Source: Chondrilla cf. caribensis (Eukaryota; Porifera; Demospongiae; Chondrillida; Chondrillidae). From it: a DNA stretch of 64,000 nt. Below, piece after piece: positions 35,837 to 49,116 of the stretch; position 1 is the first letter of the stretch, and every line of letters starts with the position of its first letter. Under the pieces are notes generated by a model. The model did not search any database. It saw only the letters and a program-made list of their open reading frames with translations, and was not told where the DNA came from. The stretch spans positions 3,411,397-3,475,396 of the forward strand of contig OZ026548.1 of assembly GCA_964020155.1 (NCBI GenBank), read 5' to 3'. The position numbers and the translations under genes were made by a program.

Positions 35837-36968
35837 GGGCGTGGCTTCCTATTTCGGACGCCATCAAAATTCGGACGCTCGTATTTCGTCCTGAATGGAC
35901 GCAGACACTTCATTTTTGCTCCAGTAGGAGCCGAAGCGAATTGAATATACTACCTGATTCCGTAGATAGATCAATGCTTTCTTTCGCGAGTTAGGCTCAA
36001 AAATGTAAACCGTCCGAAGTCATATAATTTCGGACGGTAGTCATATATTTCCGGACAGTCGCTTGTATATCACGTACGAAAGGATTTGATCTTTCTTCTT
36101 TAGTATATAGGTATATGTACTTTCGTGCTAATCACAGCGAAAGTTGGATGTTTAGATCTTCGGAGATGATCGAGTAATGATTATTTAAGGAAAGTGTCCG
36201 GAAGTCATCAATTTTCGGACATGTTTGTCACACAAAATGTATTGGCCTGTAAACATCAATCGAACTGAAGTAACAGAAGGTAGAAATTCAAGTAGAAGAA
36301 CAAGTGGAGCATGTAAAATGAACGTCTCTGGCCTTTTTGTGTGGAATCCGGGCGCACAAACAGTGATACGCGAAATTCGAAATCGGGCCTATTGCGGGAT
36401 AAACGAAAACATGGCGTTCAATACTTAATCACTTCCGGGGAAGGACTAACAGACAAAATTGAACTTCAGTCATTCTAAAGGGATTAGACCACGAAATTGT
36501 GCCTCGGATGATATTCAATGGCAATTAATGGGTATAAAATGTCCATATAGGCCCTAATTTCGATTATTCTCGGGCTATCGCCATGTCCGAAAATTGATGA
36601 CTTCCGGACACTTTCCTTAAATAAGCATTACTCGATCATCTCCGAAGATCTAAACTTCCAACTTTCGCTGTGATTGGCGCGAAAGTACATATACCTATAT
36701 ACTAAAGAAGAAAGATCAAATCCTTTCGTACGTGATATACAAGCGACTGTCCGGAAATATATGACTACCGTCCGAAATTATACGACTTCAGACGGTTTAC
36801 ATTTTTGAGCCTAACTCGCGAAAGAAAGCATTGATCTATCTACGGAATCAGGTAGTATATTCAATTCGCTTCGGCTCCTACTGGAGCAAAAATGAAGTGT
36901 CTGCGTCCATTCAGGACGAAATACGAGCGTCCGAATTTTGATGGCGTCCGAAATAGGAAGCCACGCCC
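35837..36968. mobile_element. Fold-back DNA element, 1.13 kb with 387-bp arms
   Basis: Arms 35837-36223 and 36582-36968 are near-perfect inverted copies, starting GGGCGTGGC, with TA on both sides. The unique centre is about 358 bases with no recognised gene. Ends and the recurrent TCCGGA/GTCAT phrases match the larger element at 47932-54001, so both belong to one family. Confidence 0.85.
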
Positions 36969-37104
36969 TACCCCGATGCGTGGGCGTTTTCAATCAACTA
37001 CAAAAGCGCCGACAGGAGTACATTCGCGATGTACTGGGGTACATTTGTGATGTACCCCAGTTTTTGTAAGTGGTATTATTTAATCTAACAAGCTTCGGAT
37101 AGTT

Positions 37105-37475
37105 ACTGAGCGAACGACGAAACTCGCCGAACCCACGAGCCTCGGAATATTTACCGAGCGAACGAGGAAGCTTGCCGAACCAAAAAACCTCAGAATATCT
37201 ACAGAACGAACGAACGAACGAAATAGGAAACTTGCCAAAACAACAAGCCTAGGAATATCTGAACGAACAAGGGAAACTTGCCAAACCTACGAACCTCAGA
37301 ATATTACCGAACGAATGAGGAAACTTGCCGGAACCAAGAACCTTAGAATATCTACAGAACGAACGAACGAAATAGGAAACTTGCCAAAACAACGAGCCTA
37401 GGAGTATTAACTTTACCGAACGAAAGAGGAAACTTGCTGAAACGAGCGTGAGAGTATAAAATTACCGAACGAACG
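37105..37475. repeat. Imperfect minisatellite, roughly 60-bp units
   Basis: Units contain GAACGAACGA, GGAAACTTGCC and CCTAGGAATATCT phrases in the same order, with variable lengths of the GAAC stretch. Confidence 0.75.
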
Positions 37476-37583
37476 ATGATTGCTGCAGTGTTATTAAGCC
37501 TTCTTGCTTCTCTTCGTTGAAAACCTCAATCGATAGACCTACCAGCCCGCGTAAATGAATGTGCCTACGGGGTATAACTACTA

Positions 37584-37816
37584 CTTGTATCCTGGTTGAG
37601 GGGTGGATCAAAGGAAAAACTGTGCGTACATAAGCCATGTAGCACAGGTTAGTGATACAGTACAGGTCACCAGACAGGTTTCATTGTTAGGATTAATTGC
37701 GTGAGAACAAGGCAGGAAATTAGTAAACACATTTCTATTGTATATAATATGTTGTATTGGACTATGCGCATATTTGCAGTATAAATAGTCTATCATTCAC
37801 CGCGCCAGGATACAAG
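37584..37816. mobile_element. MITE of the TTGTATCC family
   Basis: Ends CTTGTATCC and GGATACAAG. Interior matches 5684-5894 apart from an 18-base insertion. Followed by a fragment of the CCTAGGTGTGCTGCAGCA palindrome. Confidence 0.75.
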
Positions 37817-38119
37817 ATATATCCTGCCTAGGTGTGCTGCAGCATGTACATGTACGTACGTATGTACATGATGATTAAATTGATGTAAACTATTATACTC
37901 TAGTAATAATTTACAGTGGTTTCCATTATTGCAATTTATCTGTATAATTTACATAATCACAGACATGTAGAGCCTTAACATCAACTACAATACTGGAGTT
38001 GAAACACTCTCACCCAAAGATGAGCAGAATAACCAGTTGTTATGAAACTACCACCACACACTGGTGTACAGTACATACTGCATGCATGTACTGCGTAAAT
38101 ACAGAACACATCAACTCAC

Positions 38120-41100
38120 ATCCGCGTATTGTGTAGTGGTGTGTTTGGTTTCCCATGACCTGGGGAGTTGTGGTGGATGGAACTGGGTCAGCAGCTCAAG
38201 AGCTACACTCCATGTCAGGTTGAACTGGACACACAGATTAGTAAGGAATACTCAATATGATTGTGATGATTAAAATAATATTTATCCCACTTCTTACCGG
38301 TTCTGATACATGTTTTAATAGCTTCTGCAATTCAAATAGGAAATAATTGAAGAAGCAGCATTTACATTTCAAAAATTAATGCTTGCACACATTCCAGTAT
38401 TCAAATTATGTACGTATATAGGTCATTTTGTAAGTTGTCTATATGTACAGTACTTGCATGCTGTGTGTGTGTGTGTACGCGCGTGTGTGCATGCATGTAT
38501 ACATGACATACATGTATGTACACCCACGTACAAGGGAAATGGCAACACAGACCTAGTGTTGGTTAATGTATGTACATATGTATATACGTATCTATGTACT
38601 GCTTGTACATCTATTGCTAATGTACCTTTCCTTTATCCGTCTTCAAAGGAAAGCCATACAAGCAGCAATAACACTGGTACAGCTCTTCAGATAGATCCTG
38701 GAGGGAATAAGGAATGCCAGCAAGCATGATGACAGCAATAGAGGAGTAACAACACTCTTCACTTGCTTCATTCTCCAACTGATCAACTGCTCGACCTTGT
38801 TCTTCCTTAATAACACCTACATACAATTTTAGGAGTCTTCCTTCTTCTTTGCAACACCAGCTGTAGCTAATGAGCACAAAATACATGTCAACCACTGCTA
38901 TTATTACTATTCTCTCTCACACTCGTGCATATGACAAGCACTGTTGTAACCACAGTACAATATGATTCCTTCCTTCTAGCATGTACAGCAGAGACATAAT
39001 GCATGAGGAATGTACCATTTATGTACATCCATGGCCGGCTTATTACCCCAATTCACATTTGGCACTTTATGAATTGGCAAAAAATAAACAATTTTGAATA
39101 CTAAATAACAATGAAAATATTGATGCAAAAATAGATGATTTCACAAAAAATTGCATTAACCCAGGATGTATAAGCAGGTTGTTTCCCAGCTCACCAGTGG
39201 ACCTTCACTACTTCTTTCATTTTTAAGGACTGTTCTGGTATCAAACATACCCAAGTATACTGCACACTGGGTGAACAGGCCTACCTTGCCAAGTGTTGGT
39301 GAACAAATCCCAAGTAGTGCCACAGGCTGGTCTCTGATCTCGTGACCTCAGGTTCATCTTGTTTCTCACACGATTGCTGATTCAGCACGGTGTAATCCAT
39401 CAGAAGTTGGGTGCTCTTCATATCAGCTGTAGGTTGTGCACTTTTGCTTGAGACTGACCCTGGCACGTCCAAGTGTGACAGATCACTGTCTGAGCCAACA
39501 ATGGAATGTTCAGTAGTGTCTGGCATAGCACCAACAGATGTGACAGTAGTGGGTGAATTGGATGAATCAGTGATTGCCGCAGTACTCTTTGGCACAGCGG
39601 AAGTTGGTAATACACTGTCACATATGGCAGTGGTCAGTGAGGTACTCTCCGATACAGTAGTGACTGGTATGGTAGTTTCCAACCCAGCAGTAGAGGGCGT
39701 ATTCTCAGACACAGTGGTAGGCAGTAGGGCACCATCGGATACACTTGTAGTGGGTACACCACTGTTGGACATGGGTAATGTGACATCCTCAGACAGATCG
39801 GTCACAGGTGAACCTTGAAGTCTGAATACACAAAGTACATAGGAGGTAACAGTCACACAGAAATGCACCATACACAATATAGTAGCAATGTGCAAGTGAT
39901 GCATTTGTGGAAAGGTGCAATGCTAATCAAGTTCAATCATTTATTATTATCTGAATGAGCTGAATGAACCCACCATCCACCATTCAGGCTACACATGTCA
40001 CTCAGTTCACACAAACACAATACATGTACATGTTATATCATTTTAGGAAAGATACGCAGGGAATAGGTTCTTTTATAGATCTACTCAGTCGTTGCCGTTG
40101 GTATCCCATAAAAAAGGATCCATTTCCTGTGTTTCCTTTCTAAAATGATATGAGAATGATATGACAGCTGAGGATCTAGGGATACACAGGATACAAATCC
40201 AACTCTACCCATACAGTTTGACATACAACAGTACATGATGTTCGTGTCCATGTGGTGACTAACATCTAATGGAGAGCATAAGTCCTTTAGGAGCCATCCA
40301 CGGCAATGTCCCTTGAAGAAACGAGATGGACTTGACCAGCAGTTCCTCCCCCCTGGGGGGGAATAAGAATTGTTGAGCTACTGATAAGAAATACTTAGTG
40401 ACATGTAGTACATTGGGGTATAAATTTGTATGAGATATATGTGAAGGGGTAACCTTTATTGAGAAATATGTACTGTTTGAAGCTATGGTGCATATGGAGA
40501 GTAGAATTATTGGGAGAATTATAAATACATACTATATACGTTCATGCATGACTTGATCCGTGACTACCTGTACAGTACATGTACATATAATAGGTACTAC
40601 ACTAACTCACCCTTTACCATCAAACTGTTTCTTTCTCTTATGATCTGTCCACAATTCCACAAATAGCAACAAGAAACTACCAATTTCCAAACAATACTGC
40701 TCTTCGCTTTCCTCCAAAGGACTATCAGAGTACAAACCATGGAGTGATTTTGAATGTGTAACAATTCTCAAGGAACACATTACATACCCGAAGGACGCTG
40801 GCAGCTGAATATGTTCAATGACTATAAAAATACAATTGATAAACTCTTGCTTCAACTCTTTAGACCTACAGTTACAATAAAAAGAACAGTTAATATGCCT
40901 ATCACATATGCACTACTTGCAGGTAAATGTACTAGTTTGTGCATATGTACGTGTACGTACATATGCTTGAAGACATGTATTCAAAGTTACCCTCTGCTCA
41001 TCCAATATGCAGCTGTACAGTATGCATGTACAGTGAATACTGCTGCAAAGGTACATTCTGTACGCATTAACACAGCACATATGAATTATTTCTTGTTTGT

Positions 41101-44100
41101 GTATATTGTACATAAAGTGTACAATCTCCAACAACACACATGTACATACGTACATGCGGTGTGGGCCGCAGTAGTGTTTGCAGTACATAGGGAATGTGTT
41201 AAACAAGTGACACTGTGACTCACCACAACATGTCCCACTTCTCTGACAAGTGCAGGACGTAGTGAAACATCAGATCAACAACACTTCTACGTATGTGGTA
41301 GCAACACAATAATCCAGTCACATACATTAGCACTATGTACTATGTAGCACTATGTTTCACAATACCTGTTATTTCGAAGATCTTCAAGAAATTTTGGCAC
41401 TTCTACTAGTTCATTCTCATGAATTCTCTTCACCGTTCTTTCTGCTGGTTGGCCATAATCCGAATACGTATCTCAACTTCATAGAAGTACATTCATTCAC
41501 AGGGTCAACTCACCATGAGTGGTGTCATCAGAAACATCATCTCTGTATGGGAAGGAAACACATAGCTTGTACACGACATCAAGTATGTACATTTTCATGT
41601 AATGGATATGTACATATGTGGTCCAAACATTATAGTATGATTTATGCAAATTCCTTGTACTCCACAATGACAGTGTTTCCCCGAGAAAAACAAGTAATTC
41701 GAGTTTAAAAACTCGTGGGGCTGCCGCCCCCCGCACTCGAATTACTTAGCGTCTTTGTTAGGTTTAGAAGAACCTTCGCTGAAGTTATTACGTTCGGCGG
41801 AGCTTCAGCGCACGAATTCTAGCCCAATTTCAAATTGTCAGCGTTCGAAATCGGCCATCTTTATTTACTGAAACGAGTACAACTTCAAAAAATGATAGTA
41901 CATACACTGTACATGTTACCTTATATGGAACATAAGAAATACCACTAAGGTAGTGAGCATGTTAGTAGCATTATGATAGCAGGTGCCTGGTAGTCTATTG
42001 AAATTCAGAAATAACTACAGTCTGGAAATACATAAACCAAGTCCCCACAAACTGTACACATAATATGCAAAAGCAACTTCAATGTTTAATAGTATGTCAA
42101 AAATAGTATATACTGTACATTACATGTACGTACATAGCTACATATAAGAAATAAACTACAGTTACATTGATCATGAGAGTGAAGCCATATAGAGGCAGAG
42201 CCAACATAATAGTGTTACCGTTGCATCATCACAACATGGAGGTGTTAAAAACAAACAGTGAGCAGTGTGTCTGGCCTGATACATCTGTGGGACTATAGGA
42301 TATATACACCAAATGTGTTGTGATGAAGGACACATACATGTAGTACAAACACATACGTACTTCATATTATGTTTGTGATGGTTCATCAAACAAGGTAAAT
42401 TTGTCCAATCTTCAATATCCAACCTGCAGACAAGATTTAGTCAGTACAGACACAAACGTGCAACATTGGTATGGACCTACTTCATATGGGGAGGAATAAA
42501 ATTCTTGATTTTTTCCCATACACTTGACTATTCAACAGATTTTCTTGTGGGTTTTACCTGCAGTACATTAGACATGTGTACAATGTACAGTGGGGAATGT
42601 AACAATTCCTCCCAAAGATCAGCCTACACTTACTCTTGAAGATCTTCGCTTTGGTATGTAGTCAACTGGAAAATCAGGGGTTCTTCGTTTCACTCCTACT
42701 TTCACATCCGCTTCACTATCCTTTCCAGCCAAATCACTGGCTATAGGAATACACAGTTACATGCATAGATCAGGATGAATGTATGCACACTATACAGAGA
42801 GTAGCAAAGGCCATTGGTTAGCTCAATGTTCTGAGCACTCACCACTTTCTTGTACGGAATCCATGTCACTATCATCCATTTCAACACACTCTGTTGAGCA
42901 CAAACAACACGTTTAGACAGATACAATGCATTTGTACTGTATGCTATACAATTCTATCACCTTTCTCAAGATCAGTGTAATCAAACATGGACTCCAAAGG
43001 AATGTGGGTATGTAGAGAGGACTGTAAGAACAGTATAAAAGACACTGATTGTACCATCTGTTTATGTACTGTATGTATGTATGTACCCATTGCATGGTCT
43101 TATGACCATACACTTTGCAGTAACAAGGGAAGCAAACCTTATCAGCAATGCAGTGTCTGTACACCTGTTGTAGGTGTCTGCCAACATCTAGCCAATGGGG
43201 TTGGGTGAGTTTGACATCAATCGATGGTGATTTGCTAGTTGGAATGGGTTCCACATGCTCTCTACTACGCAATAAGTGTACATCCTCCATAACCTGCACA
43301 TGGAACACACGTTGGACATTATGAATTCCCAGCAGAATACAAGCTGGAATTTGTAATTACGTACGTAGCTAAACATGGTACGTCATGATTTAGTACATAC
43401 AATACAATCCCAGTGTTGCTAAACAGTGTACACAAACACACAGTACCTTGTTATATGCACTGGGTGTAGGTTGGCTTGAATACCTGAACAGACATGCGTA
43501 TGTAAAAGTAAATGGTTACAGATAACATACATGATAGTATTAACAATATCCTTGTACACTGTCAACATTTATCTGTCACTTATGAAGTGCAGTGATAGTT
43601 GATATGGGACTACTCCTACACCCTACACCACCAGGTGCAGTCACCTAACCTACAGTAGACACACACACGCACACAATCTTTTGATACGGATGAAGCTCTT
43701 GGTTCTCCCTACACATTCACTGTGACCAATATCACAGCCATTACATCACCTTATTGCAATACACAGCATACTGTATACATGGGGCATACACACTACATAG
43801 GGTATACCCATTGCATAAGGTACAACACATATACTGTGCATACAGTACATACTTCCAGATTTCACTCTGTCCATGACACAAGTATGGTCTTTCCTTCACA
43901 ATCCACTGAATGTAACATATACCTACACACAGTAGACAAAGACATGATCCTAGGTCAGCATATGTACGTATACAGTGTAGGTACATTTACTGTATATGAA
44001 TGTACATACATACACATGTACGTACATGTACACACATATATGAATATACGTATATATATTATGAATGCATGCCTACACATATGTACTGTAAAAACACATA

Positions 44101-44603
44101 CTGTAGGTTTGTACCCATACACATACAGTACATATGAATCAGATTATGTAACTGCAGTCTGACTTGTACCTTCTTCGAAGTCATCCTTTACCTCCAAGGC
44201 AACCAGTAATAGCTTCAGACAAGCTACAGACAAAGAACAGGACATGACAAACTACATAGGGTCATATGTGTCATGATAGGTTGGTAGTTCAAAGGAAATA
44301 TGCTTTGCTCGCTTACAGTTACCAATACAACACACACTCAAGTCCCTAACCATGCAGCACCCTTCCCATTAACTAATCAAACCAATTTTTTCTGTCACCC
44401 ACAATATCAGCAACAGTGAATAATGAAGCAATAATAAAAGTGCCATCCCATGACGCAAGCTAGCAACGTACATCCTTTCAAACACGATGTGCAGCTATTA
44501 CAGTGACACTTTCCATTATTACTGAGAGCGTTATAACTAATACATATGAGCTACCTTGTCCAGCCTCCTACATTTGAGAGCTACTGACACATTCACACAC
44601 ACA

Positions 44604-44642
<39 letters not shown>

Positions 44643-47600
44643 GTTATGAAATGTTTACATGTTAGTAACTGAAAACTGTCAAAATTGAAATAGCAAAACA
44701 AATAAGACACTGAAATTAACATGGTCAGATGACAGTGAAATTAGCAATTTGATGTACTTTTCTCAAACTGATTGCATAAGAAAATTAGCATATAAGATGA
44801 AGTAAATAGTACACAATTTTATGTGTGATTTCCCCCACAACACATGCTCATACCTGGGTAGTCCTCAATGCTGAACAGCAGCCTGCACAGAGTGCTCAAA
44901 CTGGGCCAATGAGAGGGACTGAGGTGAACGTTCTAAATATAAGCAATAAGTCAAACATTTAACAGTATTTCAATACCTCAACTACCACCTTGCACATGAG
45001 AACTGGGGAACACTGATACCTTGGAAGTACATTAGTACACCAATGTGGTATTGCTACAACTCCATCTTCACCAATACTGTAGTACATACTGTGCAAGTAG
45101 TGTCAAGGTGGCAGGAATAGCAGTGCATGCAATGAACACCAAGGACCTAGTACCTAGATGACCTGGATGTAGTACATACAGTGAATACTCGTTAATCCGC
45201 CGCAATTCATTTTCAAAGAATATGGTGGATTAACGATTTTGGCGGATTAATTGGCGGATTAATTGGATATTCAATGGTACTTGTACATTATATTGGTACT
45301 GGGAATTGTGGCGGATTAAAAGGTTTGGTGGATAAAGCGGTGGCAGATTAACGAGAATTCACTATACCGTGCAAGGAGTGTCAAAGTGGCAGGGATAACA
45401 GTGTATGCAATAAGCACCAAGGACCTTGGTCATATGTACTTTAGCAATACAGAGCTGCATCAAGTTCTGGCTAATCCATAATTTGACTATATGATGTATT
45501 TACTGTAAATATGAGTGTAAGTGTATACTCAGTTCATATGATGTACATAAAGCATAGCAATGTACTCTCCCTAACAAAAGGCTTACATATTAAAAGGATT
45601 TAATATACAAGCACTTAATCCTTGCATTGTAGACACAGTTGAAATGTAGTTGTATCCAATGATAGGACATCAAATTACATGTACGTAAATACTAAACTTT
45701 AACAGTGTGTCTGCATCATAACATGATATCCTTAGAATTGTAACTATAATGAGCAGTTAATTACTTGAAAACAATGAGTCAGTTCAGAGACTTACTTGTT
45801 CCAGAGCCTGTCTAGCAACCATGAAGTCGCCCAACCTCATAGCGGTGGAGGACAAATGATGCAGTAGAGTCACATCAGTGTTGTCCAGCTGGCATGCTTG
45901 TAGGAAGTGGCTGAGAGCAGTCTTGTCATCGGATTCTTCCAAGGCTATCAATCCGAGATTCTTCAAACAGGAATACTCCAATTTGAGCGACACTCTATCC
46001 AAAGGTGTACCCTTGCTATTCTGTTGGAGAGGAAAAGCGACTACTAGTGCATTGTACATATAACAACACTGAAATATAATTTGAAAGGCCTAACGTTAAA
46101 AATTAGACATGGGTTGAGTGGTTCATGGACAATTTGGATGGACACTTCATAGTCAATAAAGGATTATGTGTGGTGAAAAGGCTTGATTACAAACTTTACA
46201 TTAATCACATACAACATTTAGAAATTCAACTTGTGCAAAAGACCCAAAGAGTAGTAAAATAACGAGAATGATGATCTGTATGTAGTGGAAATCCCAGTGT
46301 CCTACATGCACCCTGCCAATCATTAGCATTAACACATGTAAGAGCATATAAATGCACTGTCAGTAGCCCCAGGGTATACAGGACACCAACACAAGGTAAC
46401 CATGGCACCCTCAACCAGGAAGGCACTCACCTCTGGATCCCCTACGTGCTTGGCTCTTGAATCAGTTATGAAAGGTGACTTCAAAAGTGCACCAAATGAA
46501 TCTTTTGCTGAACCAAGGTTCCCTTCATTGAGGTGCTTTAGTCCGTCTAAATGCAGCTGGACAGCCCTGGCTTCCTGCATGGATGTACATGAGTTGCAAA
46601 TACTAACATTACAAAAGCAATCGCTGGCAGTGGAAGATGATAACACAAGGACAGACTAGAGGCATTTATTTTCTGCCACATAAAAGAATGAGTGGTTACT
46701 CTTATATTCTATTCATAGGCAATATTTTGTGAAACAGTTTTATATGTGTGGTGTATATAGGGCCTCCCTTTCATTTTCACGTCATCCCTACATAATAGAG
46801 TGCTAACCCACACAATGATAGTGATGGAGCTCTTTTAAGGATTGTGTACTGTGTTTCTTTTTCTTGTCCCTCTGCTACTGATTCCACTGAGTACAGCAGT
46901 AGTGCATATACAGTACAGTTTGCTTAGTAAGTAACTTCACTCAGTCCTAGTTCATGTCACTACGTCCACCAGTACTGACTGTAAGCCTTACATCAAGCCT
47001 GTACTTCTTATCAGAAGCACGGTGCTTCTGATAAAAAGTACAGGCTTGATGTGCCCTTTGAGGTACTCACCAAGTAAGTCAGACTGCACTGTATACAGAA
47101 GTCTGAAAACAGTATATTAACAATCAATGGAATGAATTTCGCTAATCATGTTCAATTACCTCAAAACGTTTCACCATACAAAACACTATTATGTTGTAAG
47201 GTAAAAGGATGGAGCTGATTTATTTCCAAGTCATTTGACAGTGGATAGATCTCACTATAATTTGCCTTGCCTGGTTTGTAAGCAATAAAACTTGAGAAGA
47301 ATAAGACTTAAATTAAAGGTTCTATCAAAAATATGGTACGCCCGAAATTAGGCGCCCTTTCAATACACAAGTTTATAAAAATTAATGTCTGTGCATTGCA
47401 ATTACTATAGCTAATATTGGTTAAGTATTTGCCAAAATTACATTCTCATCCCAAAGCACCTATCTATAGGCGTATAACTCACTAATGTACAAGACACAGG
47501 ACTGGTACATAGCTACTTTAAATTTCTTTGATAAAATCGTGGTCTTAGTGAACAGAAACTATACGCGACTACAGATTTGATCTAAACTCACTTCAGCCTC

Positions 47601-47678
47601 TTTCGTAACTCTCGGGACAGTTGATTTGACGAACGAATCGAGATTTTTCTGCTTGAAATTCAGAGCTTGTATGTTCAT
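38120..47678 (-). CDS. CABIN1: CABIN1-like gene, block B copy
   Basis: Exons joined in phase from ATG at 47678: 47678-47592, 46574-46431, 46020-45796, 44932-44854, 44223-44170, and the counterparts of the block A series down to 42557-42481 and 42423-42361. Less certain exons follow near 41443-41360, 41295-41222, 40870-40793 and 40760-40608, then 39821-39285 (Ser/Thr-rich, ending HYLGFVHQHLA), about 38865-38626 (SWCCKEEGRLLKLY ... YQCYCCLYGFPLKTDKG) and about 38224-38120 (FNLTWSVALELLTQFHPP). The TPR-like N-terminal half, the KRRSSR motif, and the SWCC, CLYGFP and DLxW-type segments occur in the order known for human CABIN1, a subunit of the HIRA H3.3-chaperone complex that also binds calcineurin. 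No lesion seen in the exons checked, but exons C-terminal of 38120 were not found, so the copy may be incomplete. Confidence 0.75.
41693..41870. mobile_element. Insertion specific to block B CABIN1 intron
   Basis: Palindrome of AGTAATTCGAGT and ACTCGAATTACT around a GC-rich loop, then about 120 bases of unique sequence. Block A has a different insertion at the same place (about 11985-12165), rich in AGGGG. A related AGTAATTCGAGT piece is at 17635. Confidence 0.5.
44595..44640. repeat. (CA)n microsatellite
   Basis: CA repeat in a block B intron with no counterpart in block A. Confidence 0.9.
45179..45364. mobile_element. Tigger/pogo-type MITE
   Basis: Ends CAGTGAATACTCGTTAATCC and complement, TA flanks, with several GGCGGATTAA repeats inside. 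Absent from block A near 15215, so the insertion is later than the duplication or lost there. Confidence 0.8.
46989..47050. repeat. 62-bp hairpin in a CABIN1 intron, block B
   Basis: Counterpart of 16829-16890, with two small changes in one arm. Confidence 0.75.
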
Positions 47679-48279
47679 GTTGGGGGCTCCACCATTGCAA
47701 GAGGCGTTTAATGCATCAGCGATCGGTTCATAAACGCCAGTAGCTATTATTGTCGCACGCAACCCAGTTACAGTCAACCAAATACACAGACACACGCACG
47801 CATACACATTATTATTATGGTGTATATTATTGTACGTACACTATTATAGAGTATATATTTGAAAACGTTATAACATTGGGTGCATATATGGTGGATGCAC
47901 ATGCAGTTCATGTGCAGACTCTAGACCAGTAGGGTGTGGCATCGAATTCCGGACGTCATGATAAACCGGACGCTCGATCTCGGCGATGGAGGTAGCTACA
48001 ACCTTCAAATTTACACCATCGGACAAGCACACGAATTGAACTAGGTAGACCATGTTATGGACGCACAGGCCGTTTTTCACAAAAGTTATTCCAAGAACAA
48101 AAAACTTCCGAAATAATATTATTCCGGACGGAGGTCATGTAATTCCGGACAGCGGCTGGTACGCGTAAAAAAGAAGGCTCCCGTCAACTTTTATTGGATT
48201 ACCTGATAGACACATTCAAGAGCTTCTTACACTGTAATCTTCGAAAAGAATCTCTTTACGGTTATGAAGAATGATCGGG

Positions 48280-48319
48280 GTCGGGTATAATTTACGGACT
48301 ACGACGGACCGGACCGGAC
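48280..48319 (+). repeat. Left terminal inverted repeat of the MULE
   Basis: 40 bases matching the complement of 53194-53233 with one mismatch; ends in a GGACC repeat run. Confidence 0.85.
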
Positions 48320-48374
48320 CGTCCGGTCCGATAGTACAATGGTATAATTTACGGACCACGTGTTATTCATGTAG

Positions 48375-48505
48375 GCTACAGAAAAATGGACTCCAAGGAG
48401 GGACCTGGAAGACCAGCTGCAGTTCGTTCGCACGTGTACTACTTGTGGAGACTACAGAAGGTGGACTCCAGGGAGGGGGCTGAAGACCAGCTCGTTGACA
48501 GACGA
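48375..48505. repeat. Short imperfect tandem duplication inside the MULE left end
   Basis: GCTACAGAAAAATGGACTCC and ACTACAGAAGGTGGACTCC head two copies of a segment of about 80 bases that both contain GAAGACCAGCT. Confidence 0.5.
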
Positions 48506-48919
48506 CGAAGGTTACGACGGACGTCATATCGTGGCGGTACATGATGGCCGTTATTCCATTCTCTTAGCGGGAGCATGCAATCTAGTCTAGGTGAGTGTGA
48601 TGGCACACACGAGCAATGATGCATTAGACATGCAAAGCATTTCTTTGTAAAGACATTTCCTCCTTGTGTTATATAGGAAAATTATATCAAGGGCTTCTGG
48701 AGGTAATAAATAGCCAAACCTACAATACTTCTGTCTCCTGTATTCCTATGAGCTATGGTTGCAACTTAAGGGGCTCTCCACATTAAGGGCTGAAGTTTTT
48801 CAGGGATTTGTTTCTCACATAGCTGACTCCTATCATGTTTTGTGTTTTTTGAGTCATGTGAAGATCATGTGATGTCAGCCGTCAATTCAAATTAGTGAGC
48901 ATGCTCTATATATGCGCAG

Positions 48920-49087
48920 ATGATTGAAAAAGATTGGAACACTATTCTAATCTTAGAGGATGACATTGATTTCCAGCCAAATTTCAATGAAAGAGTGGTG
49001 GAAATTCTTGAAACGATGGAGGAGCGTGGCAAGCATTGTGACTATGCATGCTTTGGGAGTGTGGGAACTAAAACATTGTTTAAGTGA
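48920..49087 (+). pseudogene. GT25-type glycosyltransferase fragment, likely captured
   Basis: Preceded by a TATGCGCAG acceptor, the frame reads MIEKDWNTILILEDDIDFQP, then a further 35 residues and a stop. ILILEDDIDF followed by an aromatic F and a helical stretch is the metal-binding core of family 25 glycosyltransferases, which include collagen beta-galactosyltransferases (COLGALT). Only about 55 residues are present, so it cannot be an active enzyme. It lies between the MULE left end and the transposase gene on the opposite strand, which fits host-sequence capture. Nothing clear upstream in 48510-48900. Confidence 0.5.
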
Positions 49088-49116
49088 ATAATATGAAATA
49101 AAAATAAATTAACATG

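Noticed and set aside
35629..36993. Frames of 60-121 codons within the smaller fold-back element
   Set aside because: They lie in the inverted arms, appear twice for that reason, and cross the element boundary.
47868..48080. 70-codon frame in the fold-back arm and its twin at 53853-54104
   Set aside because: The two are the same sequence because the arms are palindromic; no family features.
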